Source: Fasciola hepatica (taxonomy: Eukaryota > Platyhelminthes > Trematoda > Plagiorchiida > Fasciolidae). From it: a DNA stretch of 64,000 nucleotides. The notes under the pieces were generated by a model that worked only from the letters and a program-made list of their open reading frames with translations, ran no database searches and was not told the origin of the DNA. A program made the position numbers and the translations under genes. Positions 43,480 to 55,265 of this stretch are shown one piece after another. The stretch covers positions 3,546,501 to 3,610,500 of the forward strand of contig CANUEZ040000193.1 in NCBI GenBank assembly GCA_948099385.1, given 5' to 3'. Each line of letters begins with the position of its first letter. The stretch's first letter is position 1.

Positions 43480-43845
43480 TAAATAGGAAATTTCGTTGAT
43501 TCCGGCGGGATTCGAATCCACGCGACGTTCCCAGTCACCAGTTTATAATCAAACAGGCCTATTGCGTTTAACTGGTAGGCACTGGTTGGTGCTGAGAGAA
43601 AACCTGCTTATCGCACTCAAATTTAAAGCTAGTTTACTGCGGCTGATCAATGTGCTTCCATAATTTGGGCGGGCAAACAGTTCGATCCAGGACAGAAAAG
43701 TCAGAATCACATCGGCCTGGGCTCGCAGCATAGCTGAGCCATAGTTGTACCAAGGCGAGGGGAGCAACCACCTGGGCATTCCAAATCCACCGGCGTCAGT
43801 GTTTTTTATCCTTCGGATCATTTCAGGAAACAATGTCATCTGTTA
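43480..43845 (-). repeat. tRNA-related interspersed repeat
   Basis: On the minus strand 'gtggattcgaatcccgcc' (about 43503-43520) is a strong B-box, preceded by 'aactggtgactgggaacg'. The stretch up to 43845 is richer in G+C than its flanks and keeps a 96-codon minus-strand frame (43549-43839) without a known domain. The G+C step and the B-box together suggest a single SINE or SINE-like composite, read from high to low coordinate. Limits are approximate. Confidence 0.45.
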
Positions 43846-46721
43846 GTCTATAATCGCACAATGTAACCAGATTGCAGTTAGAACTGTTGTTGAATCTTCA
43901 CAATTGGAATTCCTCAGCGTTAAGCGGAGCAGTGCTTACTTAACAACCATGAACTACTGATTCATTTGACTCGTTGATAACGATACTGACCGTTATGTTC
44001 ACTTACGTATACATTCGTTCCGGTGCCCGTTCGTTGTCCAAATCAAAAACAGCTTGTATTTCCCATTACACGAATTAGGCGGAGACATGAGGAGGGCTAA
44101 CATTTTCAGTATGTTACTTTTCTACACCCAATGACAGAACGAACGGGAAATAGTGCGTCGAATTAATCAACTCTGAGCGTTTTGAATGGAACACCAGGAG
44201 AATCAAGTTCATTTATAATTCCTGTGCAAATTAAGCATCCCATGAAATCATTTCAATTCAAACAATTGCTGGTGAGCCAAACGACGTGTCCCGATGATAG
44301 GCCTTCACACTTTCATAAGGAAATGCTTCAAGTATGCGATCTTTGTTAAGAAACAAATTTATTACTAACATTTTCAATAGAAAATCGCAGTGCAACGTTG
44401 TTCAAAATTCTTCAATTCAGTTTGTGGGCAATACCCGGATGGTGAACTGTTGGTTCAACCAGAGCCTTTTTTGAATATTTCCTGTTATCTGAGTAATTGT
44501 CGGGTGCGATACTTTGTGTTCAGTGAAAGATGACTTTACGATCGCTTGTTCAAACTAACTGAGTGATGGGTATTCTTCACCTGATCGGATTTCGACAACA
44601 TTCGTGATTTACTCAAGCAAAATAATACACCTGAGGGGAGCTTCAGCCTTGGAGCAGCTTCAACATCCTTTTTCTCGAAGTCCTTAACATAACCTAAGGA
44701 ATAAAAGCTTCATACAATGAATCACCATATGCAGCGATACTGAAGGGAGTTTCTATCGATTATTCGCCGGGATAAAATTAAAATTGGTTTTGGATTAGGT
44801 ATTTTTTTCGTTTTTGAACCACTCATCGTTTGACATTATCTGCAGATATCAAAACGCATATCACAGGTTGAATCCATCTACTGTATGGTTTTTTCATATA
44901 AATTTATACATTTCACTGTTTTCCTAATCTTACTCTATTAGAAATTTAGCGGCAACTTCGTTTACCCATATTTTGTATGCAGTGCACTGCTAACGTGATT
45001 CACTGAGGCTCAAGGATTAAATGGGTTACCAATCTTCAAAAATGAGTTATACCACGTTAGAACCTGTGATCTACCTTTCGTCAGCCCAAGTTGCCGGAAA
45101 CGTTTATTTTTACAACGTTTCCAGTGTATTCAATTGCCAGTACATGGTTGTCATGAACCACTTGATTTGATAGTTGACAAGTTATAATTTATTTTCTCCT
45201 TCTGTGTCATATAATGAACATCTAAAATCGAGACCCGTCTGAGTGAAACCAAAGAGTTAAGGCCAAATGTGAATCTTCTGCTGAATCACCAGGGGATTTG
45301 CAGATAGCAAATCAAATTTAGTGTTGTATATTGTGGTTTGTGCTTGCAAGTGGTTGCACCTTAATCGGTTCATGAGAGTTCAGTCATAGTTCTTACCGAA
45401 AGCTGACGTTTATATTGATATCCTGGTAGGATGCATGTGTCACTCAATTGCATTTGTTATCAATACCATCTTTTGTTCTTGTCGGAAAACGTTGCCCATT
45501 CGGTAGCTCAACTACTCTCCGTTTGACTTTCACTCAGCTTATATTATTGATTATTTAGGCAGTTGTATTGCTTGCTCGCCAAGGGTGTAGTAATAACAAT
45601 TACATAGTTTTATATTCTACGTTGCATGAACGAGTAATGATGAGAGCTACTGCAGTATACCGGGGATAGTATTTGTTGAACTAAGCACACAGCACGACAC
45701 CCGAATTCGGAAGTGATCTCTATTGATTTCGTGAGCCGTTCCATCAACGGTGGCATGACGGCACTATGCATCTGATAGGACTCAGTCTTTATTCACCACA
45801 ATTGCAAAGTTGTTTCTGTCCGCGGGGCATACTATCGGACTACATTGATTGGGTCGCTGCTGCTTCAGTACTCCCTTCCATGATATATCTGTGTAACGGT
45901 GGTTCAGTTTATGCCAAACAAATGCGTGCCATCATCCGTCACGGTTCGATGAGGCTGGTCAGGCTGTCGGGCCGCCAAAGCTTACCGAAAGATTGCTGAA
46001 TTGAATGTGTATATTGGGAGGTTCACAAAAGTGGAAACAAGACATTAGGTGGATCGGACGGATGCAAACGGGTAATTGAGAAGCAACAAAGGAAGCGTAA
46101 ACGAAGCACGTTCTGGTCCTCCAGGGCAATGCAATGAACCAGAACCTGTTGTCACTATGCAACAGTTATTCGGTCACTCATGCGGACATCGATAGGTCAG
46201 TACAGCCTGGGGCATAATGTTCTTTTAAATAATGTACAGTGATAAATGGATGCACTAAAGCTATATTGAAGTAAGTCAGAAACAACTACTATGGATTATT
46301 CAGAAACAAAACAGATTAGAATATATTGAATATCTCTTGTCTTATTGCCAAAAATAAAGCGTTGTGATGCTTATTGATCCACTTAACCATGCAAACGTCC
46401 GTAACGGAAGTCCAGAAAACGAGGGACATTTCTTATCAGCAGCAAACTGTGTTGATAGAATATGGTGGAGACTTGTTCAGTTCTATAGTGGTTGCCGATT
46501 CTAATTGTTTAGACATGGAACATATTTTTGGGGAAAATTTACAATGGGAAAATAATGAAAATCGGAAAGCACTACAACCTTGAGTTTTACGGTGTGCAGT
46601 TGTTTGGAGCCCTGTTCATCTAGAGCCATAAAATGCCATAATTATGCAGTTTGCAGTAAGCTTTGAACAAAAGTTTTGTTTCAACCAGGTTATTAGGTGA
46701 AAGTTCTCACGTATCTGAATT
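43846..46721. other. No recognisable gene; one hairpin
   Basis: Short open frames only. A perfect 9-bp stem, ggaaacgtt paired with aacgtttcc, lies at 45096-45122 with a 9-nt loop. The 77-codon frame at 45766-45999 has no recognisable domain. Confidence 0.4.
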
Positions 46722-47015
46722 ATGCATTCTGCACGGATTGCCTTGCGCTGTTCACGGGGAGCATTGCTTCTGTTTGCTGCAATAATCTTAGTCTGTACAA
46801 TGGAACCACCTGTAGGTTACCAATTCACGTATCGCGAATATCGATATTCGTCCCTCATGAGACTCTCAAATCGGTCACGGTATTTGGATTTGTCGCCAAA
46901 CGCCCAAGTAGAACCAAGTCAAACACCTATATTGTATTATCCTTATGAAGTTCTTTTCACGTACATTTACTACAATAATTCTGAGATGCATATATTGATA
47001 CTAAACCAACTTTGA
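46722..47015 (+). other. Unassigned open frame with a signal-peptide-like start
   Basis: This 97-codon frame opens with a basic N-region (MHSARIALRCSRGA) followed by a hydrophobic core (LLLFAAIILVC) ending near residue 25, as in a secretory signal peptide. The rest is short, rich in Tyr, Arg and Ser, and contains 'LSNRSRY'. At the Arg codon of that motif the DNA reads CG|GTATTT, so a phase-2 splice donor is possible there. No homologue is recognised. A secreted small peptide is conceivable, but a random hydrophobic frame is equally possible. A second overlapping frame (46697-46948) is also open, which weakens the case. Confidence 0.18.
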
Positions 47016-48521
47016 TTGCACTTTAACTGCCCGGAACCAAGTTACTGTGTTATCTCAGACTCACGAAAGCTTATTACAATTTTTGTCCACACCGCGGGTC
47101 ATTATTCTAACAGTTTCATGAGAAAAACCCGAAAGTAATCAAAAAACACGTCCTACAAACCTGTTTCACTTTAGACAATGGGGCTTTCTTTATTTAACTT
47201 TCCAGTAAATTCCGAATGACAAAACGAAATAAATGAGGTGATTTTCCTCCCAACAATTCCTCGCATTTGTTTCTACTCCTAGGTCATAGCTCCTCCCCAA
47301 AAACAAATGATTTCCCTACTATTTGATTACTTCATTGAAAAGCGGCAGTGCATCTTACGTAGTGCAAAAGGTGTTCCCAGGAGTCATTCATGCATCCGGA
47401 CTTGCTTCAAGGAACCCGGCGAGTTTTCCACTAATTTCGATGATAATCCTGTTTACTCTTCTACTTCCACGTAATACAAGCAGGTGATGTAATTTAGTGC
47501 CCGACATTCTGCAGTTTTTCTACCTTCTATACACTGTGGTGGACGTTTGAAGTTTATCTCTACTCTTTCACCTTTGTCCTCCCCAGAGACAATTTGATAT
47601 TAAAAACGGTTCACTCACCCTATGTGTTCGACTGCATCAAGTATCTGGAGATAACCAGAACTTGCTAACTGCGGTGGTCTACGCATATCGCACTGTGTTG
47701 GAGAACTGTCGCTTTTATCTTTCCAAATGCAATTGCTTAGACAATTCCAGACTCCATGAAAAATCCTGTCTATTGATCTATATCCGCGCACTCGCTTCAT
47801 CTTCATTTCAGATTGCACCATCTACTAATAAACAGTTGTATTTTCCTAATCTCAGTTAAGGAATTGATTTCGGAACTTACCAGCAGAGACAAAGAATCTA
47901 TCATTATGATGTTAACTTTGCACACCGATAGATACTCCCGATCGAAAAGTTTTATTATATCCGCTCCTGCACTAATAATTACAACACTGTCCAGTACCAC
48001 TCTTGGCTAGTAAACTGAGAGACTGGTATCCATTTTATATCACCGTCTTGGTGCGCAAACATTATATCGTTATAATATTATTCTGGTATGTCGTGCCGTG
48101 GACAAGCATGTGAAAACTGAATGAGAATAAAGCGAATGAGCTCAATTAATGCACACAAACAAAGATGACACGAAGATTGAGCAAACTCGTCTGCCTCGTT
48201 TTCACTAGGCGGAACTTCTGCGTCGTATTACTGGTCGAAATAAGCTTAAACGTGATATGCCTAAATGATTAATCTCGCTGGTCATTAACTGACGAGGATA
48301 ACTATGTAGTTAAAAATGAATAGCGGTCACCGGTAGATCTGACTCTATTTTCCAATGCTATCGCCGAATCTAACTGTCTCAGCACGGCCGGGAATGGCTT
48401 CCAGTTCTAAGTTTTGCGAGTTGTAAGAACAAACGGTTTATTTTTCAAATGTCATCCAATGCATTTTTTAATTAGTTTATTTTGGATTTGCCTTCACAAC
48501 TGACGAAGTCATTCCAGCAAT
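47016..48521. other. No recognisable gene
   Basis: Several short overlapping frames on both strands between 47.6 and 48.0 kb, none with a recognisable domain. Nothing else seen. Confidence 0.45.
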
Positions 48522-48971
48522 CTAAACGATTTGGAATCCAAAAGCCAATGAGCATCGATGATGATTTTTAATTGAGGAAGAAAATGATATTGATAACGGG
48601 AAGGAACGAATATTGCGGTAAACTGTTATGAAATAGTGGTAATTGCAATAAATATCGAACGTTCTCATGACGAACCGAAGAACTTTTAAGACTAACCTCA
48701 TAGGTCTGTGATAATAAACGGCTTTTGAATGACACAAAGACCGAACTGCTGTACTAGCGCTACTGGGATTCAAGTGGCATCTGTGCAAGATACAACCTGC
48801 TAGATTCCGGTCAAATGAAACCAGAGGGGGGGGGATTACATGTATGTTGTGGGTAGGGATGGTGATGGCGATGGGCACGAATATACTGCGGTAATTTTGA
48901 TGCCCCTCTCCAAGGTAATGGGGTGAACACAGATAATTAACATTCATAGGCGGTGAACTCAAGTCGTACAA
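48522..48971 (-). other. Unassigned 149-codon open frame
   Basis: It is one of the longest open frames outside the retroelements. The translation is rich in His, Ser and Ile and has no recognisable domain or signal peptide. A run of nine G at 48826-48834 lies inside it. There is no nearby regulatory or splice structure that I can support. It is close to the chance length for this window. Confidence 0.12.
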
Positions 48972-50261
48972 CCCAATAACAGGTCAAGTGGTTCTTGAAG
49001 ATGTGCACAGAGTGAACTTAGGAGTGCCGTTATGTTACATCACTTGAACGTGGTCCACTGTTTGATTATGTAGTCCATAATGTGGTAGTGGTGTCACAGA
49101 CAAAATCGACTCGGTATCCACGCCTGTTTCTGCGATTAAGTATGCATCACTGTGTCTTGAGCCAGAGGAGGAGTCTAAGATTGCCGATCTTTGTCGGTGG
49201 TACCTATTTTAACATGCAAGTGATAGTGGTGCTGGTGGGACTCGCTGTTGTGTTACGACGGAATTTATATATGCCAGTCTGACAACAAGGAATCAGAGAA
49301 TTTCTACCAGTTGTGCTTATGCGATGTTGTGTATGATGCTAGGAGCGCAACAAGCACAAAGTTATCCTCACTAATTCGAGTGAACCGGGGGAAAACTTGC
49401 ATGACCATGTTTCGGTCGAAGACACACACACACACACGCTCACAGTTCATAGATAAGTTTGTTTGCTTGCATGTGCTGTGCTTTGCTCTCAATCTGTGGT
49501 GAATTGAAATCTGCCATGGGTTTAGTGGTCATTCAAATAACGATAAATTCTTCCGCAGTTTCTAGGGTCACTATGTCTTGGTAATCAATTCTGATGAGGT
49601 GCGAACCACGGCACGAGAACGTTCTTATTATGAGTTATTATTTATGCAATTTGGACTTGTATCGGTTGGTCGGAACTTTCTAGTGACACAAAAATATCTC
49701 CGGCCAAGGGAGCTGCTCAAATTTTCCGTATTCCTCCAAGCTATCACGTACGGTGTGTAGAACAACACGAATCCAAATCTCCTTGCATCAGATGCTGTTG
49801 CCGCAAAATATTTTTAAGCTCCACAAGATAATCATTTAAATGGAACCTGTCGGAATCAACGGAACAGTAAACAAACCCTGCACTATGCCAACCGTCTAAG
49901 AGAATACTCAGCATCCAGAAAATGATGTTTCCTAAGCATCGGGCTGAATTAGTAGATTCCCGTATCGGGAGATCAATAAATCCAATTTGGGTAAAATTCT
50001 TTTTTACCATCGAAATCACTCAGTTAGCTGCTTACGCACGTTACCTATCACTTGACATATGGTATTATTCATGAAAAGATTAGGGTGCCTAAGGTCTCAA
50101 GTCGGATATCATGGTACGAGACGTATTGAACTAAACTCATTGAACATCAGTTTCTTGATTTCACTGTGGAATTACGTATGTAAGCAGAATTGCACTCCAA
50201 AGCAGCAAATGAGTAGAGCTGAACATCTCCGCAACATGTACAGTTAAATGCAATCTTTCAT
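48972..50261. other. No recognisable gene; short AC repeat
   Basis: Short frames only. A short (AC)n microsatellite occupies 49422-49437. Confidence 0.45.
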
Positions 50262-50935
50262 GTGCGCAAAACAGTTCCTCACATTCGCTTGTTCCGACCG
50301 AATCCACGCTCATTGAACATGTCCCATCAAAAAGGAGTGGAATCGGTTTTGTTCCGTCCCACTGGTTCTAGTGAGAACTCAGTTCTGCCTCAGAATCATC
50401 TGTTTATCAGCATAAAGCGAAGAATATATAGATTGCTCTCACATTCGCTTAATCGTTGCACACTGTGTATTGGTACCACCGGTGTAGACGATCAACTCGT
50501 GAGGTTTAAACAACACGGACAAGACTCAGCTCCCATCTATCGATCCACTTCCGTGAACAGCTATCTTGTCAATCGAGATTCCTTTATCTTAGGCCCTGGG
50601 CTTGGCACCGCACCAGTGTGGACTGCATACGCGACTTGGCTGTCCGCCAACGATGGGTCGACGTATGCCCTGACAGAATCCTTCTCTGCTTTGTGTCGCC
50701 GACAGGACATTTGAGACGGGAATGGGATGAGAGAAGCTGACGTGGTAGACTTGAGTGGGCACGTAAGGCGGGGTTACACTTAACCAAAAAACAACAGTAT
50801 CAGAGAGATCTGACGATAGTTGAAACATCAGAAGTTTGCGAAGACGAGGAAATGTAAGACGCCTTGACATTGTTCGTCTGGAAAAGCGGATTTGTCTTAT
50901 CAACCGACCTGAACTAGATAATTAGAGACTGGAAT
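50262..50935 (+). other. G+C-richer patch holding a 150-codon open frame
   Basis: The plus-strand frame 50262-50714 (150 codons) is the longest outside the retroelements. No motif was recognised in it. Minus-strand frames 50584-50787 and 50589-50903 are open across the same patch, so the openness is at least partly compositional. The sharp rise in G+C at about 50580-50780 and the fall after 50935 suggest an inserted repeat, for example an untranslated region or SINE of unknown family, rather than a host exon. Confidence 0.25.
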
Positions 50936-52138
50936 AAGGTCAACAGATCTACGAAACAAGACAAATAAAACGCAAAAGGTAAAGCGTTTGATTGTACCTA
51001 CGAGAAACGTGTGACGCAGGGGCGTGAGCTGAGTAGTACTCTAATCTACAATGCTCGTGTGTCATTCCTGTGATTTGATCTAGCGAAATTAATTGCAAGC
51101 CCATAATAGCCAATAACTTCATCTAACATTCCCATTTATCGTTGTTTCACTAGAAGGTACGCGTGACAAAAATGGTGCAAACACCGTGTGCAAAGTATTA
51201 GGTGTATATTTAGGCACAAATCACTGATGTTTATAAATACTGAGTGATTCACTGAAGTGACGGTAAACTCTCTGACATTCCGTATTCATCGAACTTCAGC
51301 TGTACATAAGAATCTTAACCGACATACACAGAAACTGGGTCACATTGTTCCTCTTCACCATCATTCGAAAACCATTTACCAGGAGCATATTGACAAAAAT
51401 TCCTGACGACTCCACTACAATCTCTATCAAACAGTCGGACAGTGAAATCATAGAGCTCGTCGCTTAGAACGGAGGGTCACGATACACATTTTTGTTTGGT
51501 TGTTGGTAATGGGTATTCCTTTAGAAAAGGAGAACTAATGTGTTTTCTGGATATCAGTGAAATGTCAATTTTCTCTGCAGGTGCTCAGGTGATTACTGTC
51601 GATTCGGTAATATCATACGAAACTTTCTGAGTTCGGTGAGCTCATTTCATTCATAATCTTCCAGCGACAAAAAAAATAATAAAACGAAAACTATTCAGAA
51701 ATGGTGATTCTGAAAGACGGTGACCCGATTCTACAGGCCACAAAAGTGCTCCCTAAGGCATAAATGAGCATGAATAAATGCGGGACTACTTTGCTGCAAC
51801 CTGATGATTTAAAAGAAAGTCATCATTATCCAACGGTTAGATAGTATTTGACGAGGTATAGATGCTGGCTGGGTTCCATCAGGTATGCAATCAATCCTCA
51901 GGCCGTGATCCTCAAACCAGATCGCGTGAAGACTTGGAATCATTACTTTTCAGACACAAAAATGCCACTCATTTTTTCCTCACATACATCCTCGTGAATC
52001 CAGTCGAACTACAGTACACTATTAGGAACTGTCACCAACGAGGCAATGAAACTTAGTGCTGAGAATCCCAGGAGGCCCCAAAAGATCCAAGCGTGGTCGT
52101 AAGCCGAAGTATGGTAGAATACGGTTTGCCATCAAAGT
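50936..52138. other. No recognisable gene
   Basis: AT-rich DNA with only short unassignable frames. Confidence 0.45.
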
Positions 52139-52220
52139 GACAGGCGGTGGTGCTACTCGAACCTCTCGCCGTCAACGGGGTTAAACAAAAGGCAATGAAC
52201 CAACTGCTCACCACCTGTCC
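52139..52220 (-). repeat. tRNA-derived SINE head or tRNA pseudogene
   Basis: Read on the minus strand from 52220, the sequence gives a good A-box ('tggtgagcagttgg') and a B-box ('gaggttcgagtagc') spaced as in a tRNA. The 5' 'gacagg' and 3' 'cctgtc' can form a perfect 6-bp acceptor stem across about 81 nt. The T-stem is not paired and the anticodon arm is unclear, so it is not functional. The sequence continuing below 52139, to about 52050, has a G+C content like a SINE body. Confidence 0.5.
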
Positions 52221-53349
52221 AACTACATGTAGTTGACGTTGCCGACTGGTATGCCGATTGTGTGTAAATAAACTTGAACCTAACGCAGAAACTGCAATTT
52301 TTTTCATGTATTTTAGTGCTTGACATTTGATGGATTTACGACACCAGTTTCCAATTTGTCTGTCCTAGGATTCTCCATTCTGAGTAAATGAGGTGTCAGT
52401 GGATACATGAGTCGTAAATGTCCCGCAGAAACTTAAAAAACACAGGCCCTTTTATTAGGAAAATTGAAATAATTAGAGATAATTCACCTTCCGCCATTTG
52501 GTATACGAATTATTCAAAGAGCCCCATAGGCATTTTTGTCGACACTGCTAGTTGCATTGTACAGAACAACTTGTTTGAGGAATTTGGAATAACAGTTGTT
52601 GCGAAAGTTCCAATTTTTCTATTTCACATTACAGAAATAAACTCTAGTTCACGACTGCATTACGCCTTATATGTCATCGACATACGAGTTACGTTCCATG
52701 CCGAAAACATTTGCAGAATGTGGAACATCCCACGCTTTTAAGGGCGGTAGATGGAAAGCTATCACAGACTCAAAGATCCACTGCTCTCCTGGGTATATCA
52801 CGCAGGATGAAAAAAACAGTGTATCATAACAAAACTTATTCTCACAGTAGCTGCACGGTCTGATTGAATAGTATTGTTTTTCAAGCTGAAAACACCGTTA
52901 TAAGAAAAGAAAACGAAGGCGAGCTTGTGTAATGTAGAGCGGATAATTTAGTTGGAGTGTTATGGATTCCATCTATCAAGACTTGTTGTTACCTGCTAGT
53001 TTTTCATAAGCTGCGCATGATAAAGTGCCGACTTCGGCAAAACAAACAACCATATTCCATGATGTTCCTCTTCCTAATGTTTTCGACCGTTGTATTCACG
53101 AAGTCTACTACTTGGAACATGCACAATACAATGAAACGTTATCACTCTTACACAGATATTTGTGAACATATTTAAATAAAACTCAAAAGTAGTTTGACTA
53201 TAATCTTCATTTGCAATTGAGTAGTAGGAGAATAGATTTGTATATAATGTGATTCATCAAGCAGCTGGAACTCTCAACTCACCATTGAAAACCATGGAAG
53301 CACTGTACAGCTGTTTCATCCTTGTTGGTAATCATGAGCAGTGCACATC
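52221..53349. other. No recognisable gene
   Basis: Short open frames only, including 52418-52741 (107 codons, plus), which has no recognisable domain. Confidence 0.4.
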
Positions 53350-53431
53350 GACCGAGACCCCATGGGGACTCGAACAAGGGTTGGGGTGAACGATTGTCAA
53401 TGGAACACCTTAACTACAGGGCTATCCGGGC
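53350..53431 (-). repeat. tRNA-derived SINE head
   Basis: On the minus strand 'tagccctgtagttaagg' resembles a tRNA A-box with D-loop, and 'cttgttcgagtcccc' (53364-53378) is a strong B-box with tRNA-like spacing. The stems have decayed. It is likely the promoter part of a SINE that reads towards lower coordinates. Confidence 0.5.
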
Positions 53432-53776
53432 TGGCTCTCAAAGGTTTGTTCAACATCTACACTACATTATCTAGCACCCTTCAGTCGATGACTTTGAACG
53501 GTAACAACCCGCTTCCCACACAGGCATTGTAGCCTGTAAAATTCCTAGTTTACACGAATGAGCTGGCTAACTACCCTTGTTTAAAATAGAGTTATGGCTA
53601 AATTTATCGCTTCTTTATAACCTTGCGTCGATCAAAAATCAGAAGAAAAGAAGATTATGAGATATTTGGAGTACGGGAAAAGCGGAAATTCCTTCTGTGT
53701 AATAGAAATATTAACCGATCTGAGTAAATTTCGAAAAAGTCTAAACTAAACCTATAAATCAACTGTAGCACGTGTA

Positions 53777-55265
53777 GTGTCGGGTGTTCCCGTTTTATTA
53801 TACGTATGTGACAAATGTTATCTTGCAGGAAAGATAGAAGCTGAACTATTGGCAATAAGCATATCATTTATTGCGACGCATCAACAGATTTTCTCAGTGT
53901 CAGGATTTACTGAAGCTCCACAGCAGTCGTTGAATGTCCTGCATTTATTGAAAGTTGAATTTCATTTACTTTTATTCCATACGGCTAGCAAGCGTTGTTC
54001 AGTGCATTTCCTCGAAAAGGTACACACCAGAAGCTCTCGAAACGGCTGAGGACATTGTGATCCCAGAGTTCTTGAAGCGTAAGGGTTTATGGTGAACTAT
54101 CTGTTCCATTTAGAAGGACCAGCGGTGTTCGACAGGAACGTCCCATTTCTCTGTTCTTGTTCAACTTCGTCATTAACAAGACAATGGAGGAAGTCTTACA
54201 AAACTTTCGGGATGCGGGCGTCAAACTAGGAAATATTGCGAAACTTTATCACCTAGAATGTGCGAAATACCTTTCTGTTTGTTCAAATACACAGAACATG
54301 CACGACGTACACTAGATAGACTTGCAAAAAGCTGTATCTCAATTTGGCATGCACCTGATAGCTTTAAAGTAAAAAGTGATGTTGCAAGACGGGATGGCAA
54401 CTATTCCGGGCATGACGCTCGATAGGTAGCAACTAACTGTCAGTGGTCACCTTCGCAGCAGCTTGACGACGGATGGAACCGACGTAGTTGGAACGGGCAC
54501 TCGTATATCGAAAGCTCGATCGGAGAATGCTTGGCGGAAGCAGCTGCGGCACTGACCTAATATTTGGTTAAAGTTGAAAGGTCGTGAGTAATGGGCCGCT
54601 GCGCATTCAGTTTCGCTGTATTGTTGAGAAGCTTGAAGTCTGCGTCGTCTTGATGTTTTTGACCACGGAGGCTTGCGTAGTACCGATAGGATTGGGTGGA
54701 ATGAAAGATTAAACAACACTGTGGTCAGGAATAAAGAATTGCGTACTAGGTCAGTGATCGTCCCACCACAGCGTCTCCATCTTAGTACACTTCATCGGTT
54801 AGGGCACACGTCATGTGTGGCAAGCACACGCCAAAGGCACGCTGCACTGTGTTTCTTTTTCCCTCAAGAGTGGAATAAATCACGTGATTGTCAGCAAATG
54901 ATTTGCAACATGGAATGAGAAAATTTACAGCGAACTCAGGAAAAGTAGGTATCAGTAGTATCCATTGGGTTGAATGGGCTTAACCCTGCAAAGAACTATT
55001 GAGGATCAAGAACACCAACACGGAATAGGATGTAGCGTAATATTTTGTATGCGCGGTTCCACGTACTGTACAAGTGTGTATCATAACGGAGGGGATACAA
55101 CAAAGCAAAACAGAGAGAGTCAGTCTTGAATGTCACAGTGTCTCACCGCTCCGTTGTTTGGGTCCAAAAGATATTCCAACCAGTTTGCTGGATACGTTGA
55201 GAGATACGGTAGTAAACCGTGACCAGGGCAAAAATTGTTGTCACTTTCTGTTGAATCAGAATGAT
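53777..55265 (+). pseudogene. RTE-clade LINE remnant (reverse transcriptase and C-terminal region)
   Basis: This is a decayed copy of a non-LTR retrotransposon ORF2, whose protein normally copies element RNA at a nicked genomic target. In order I see a finger region ending 'HQQIFSVSGF' (about 53875-53910), a degenerate motif A, then from about 54018 'VRVYGELS' and 'SGVRQ' with 'SLFLFNFVI' (motif B, 54082-54170). Motif C should be YADD but reads CAKY (54259-54270), so the enzyme is dead. The C-terminal RTE signatures follow: 'TTDGT', 'RISKAR', 'LKLKGR', 'RRLDVFDH' and 'RIGWNERLNN' up to 54918. After a gap, 'LGPKD', 'LLDTLRD' and 'NRDQGKNCCHFL' lie at 55155-55265. From 54076 to 54918 one frame is kept, with eight in-frame stops. 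There is a frameshift near 54010 and another between 54918 and 55155. The endonuclease domain was not found. Identity with the RTE clade is clear for 54018-54918 and less so upstream. Confidence 0.8.

Noticed and set aside
49590..49625. CTGATGA followed by a 4-bp stem with CGAA loop, hammerhead-like
   Set aside because: The GAAA strand and the cleavage-site helix are missing after the stem.
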